Source: Mya arenaria
Taxonomy: Eukaryota; Mollusca; Bivalvia; Myida; Myidae
NCBI RefSeq assembly: GCF_026914265.1
Contig: NC_069131.1
Coordinates: forward strand, 8,882,001 to 8,946,000
Reading direction: 5' to 3'
Length of the DNA: 64,000 nucleotides
Below, one piece after another: positions 63,739 through 64,000 of this stretch. The position numbers and the translations under genes were made by a program. Below the pieces are notes generated by a model that worked only from the letters and a program-made list of their open reading frames with translations, was not told the origin of the DNA and made no database searches. Numbering within the stretch: the stretch's first letter is position 1; each line of letters begins with the position of its first letter.

Positions 63739-64000
<262 letters not shown>

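Overview
The window is eukaryotic, AT-rich DNA. A ~51 kb virus-like DNA element (about 12157-63055) sits between stretches of ordinary host genome. The host is most likely a mollusc, perhaps a bivalve. The evidence is a split fibrinogen-related domain gene on the left, a first exon for a secreted peptide on the right, a foldback repeat of a kind I associate with bivalves, CA/GC-rich microsatellites, LINE 3' ends, a hAT-type MITE and long minisatellites. The species is inference only.

Host left flank (1-12156): two fibrinogen-domain exons (1038-1247, 2876-3111); a minisatellite interrupted by a foldback element (4080-5640); two truncated LINE 3' ends lying tail to tail (about 5750-7056); microsatellites; a 687 bp hAT MITE with an 8 bp target duplication (8197-8883); and a 45 bp satellite array of about 60 units (about 9400-12145) that stops just before the viral element.

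Virus-like element (12157-63055): two direct repeats in the same orientation, copy A 12157-29411 and copy B 44086-63055, enclose a unique region of about 14.7 kb. The sequence ctttat abuts both outer ends and may be a 6 bp target duplication. Each repeat carries the same set: a Cys-rich protein, two RING paralogues either side of a coiled-coil gene, a hairpin-rich non-coding block, an AT-rich repeat array (1.1 kb in A, 2.7 kb in B), a membrane-protein ORF, a coiled-coil/zinc-knuckle gene, two ~200 bp palindromes with TATATATA centres flanked by iterated repeats, a probable multi-exon minus-strand transcript with a CRE/YY1-type promoter, and a cluster of small acidic, zinc-binding and coiled-coil proteins. 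The unique region carries an intronless two-BIR/RING IAP, an XPA-C-like protein beside a broken CRESS-Rep-like module, three more palindromes, an assembly gap (33672-33771), a kinase remnant, a broken family B DNA polymerase with 3'-5' exonuclease motifs, several small genes, a spliced BIR-UBA-RING IAP with an intron inside the BIR, and a whole kinase.

Taken together, the gene set suggests a large nuclear DNA virus that replicates with its own polymerase and interferes with apoptosis, ubiquitination and signalling in its host. Malacoherpesvirus-like and nimavirus-like lineages are both reasonable candidates; I cannot choose between them. I see no capsid, terminase, integrase or helicase gene, so this is either a reduced copy or a partly collapsed assembly. 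Copies A and B are nearly identical by eye, which implies a recent or homogenised insertion, yet several unique-region genes are broken.

Host right flank (63056-64000): a TATA box, the signal-peptide exon of a small secreted protein (63451-63520), and intronic AAT/ACT microsatellite.
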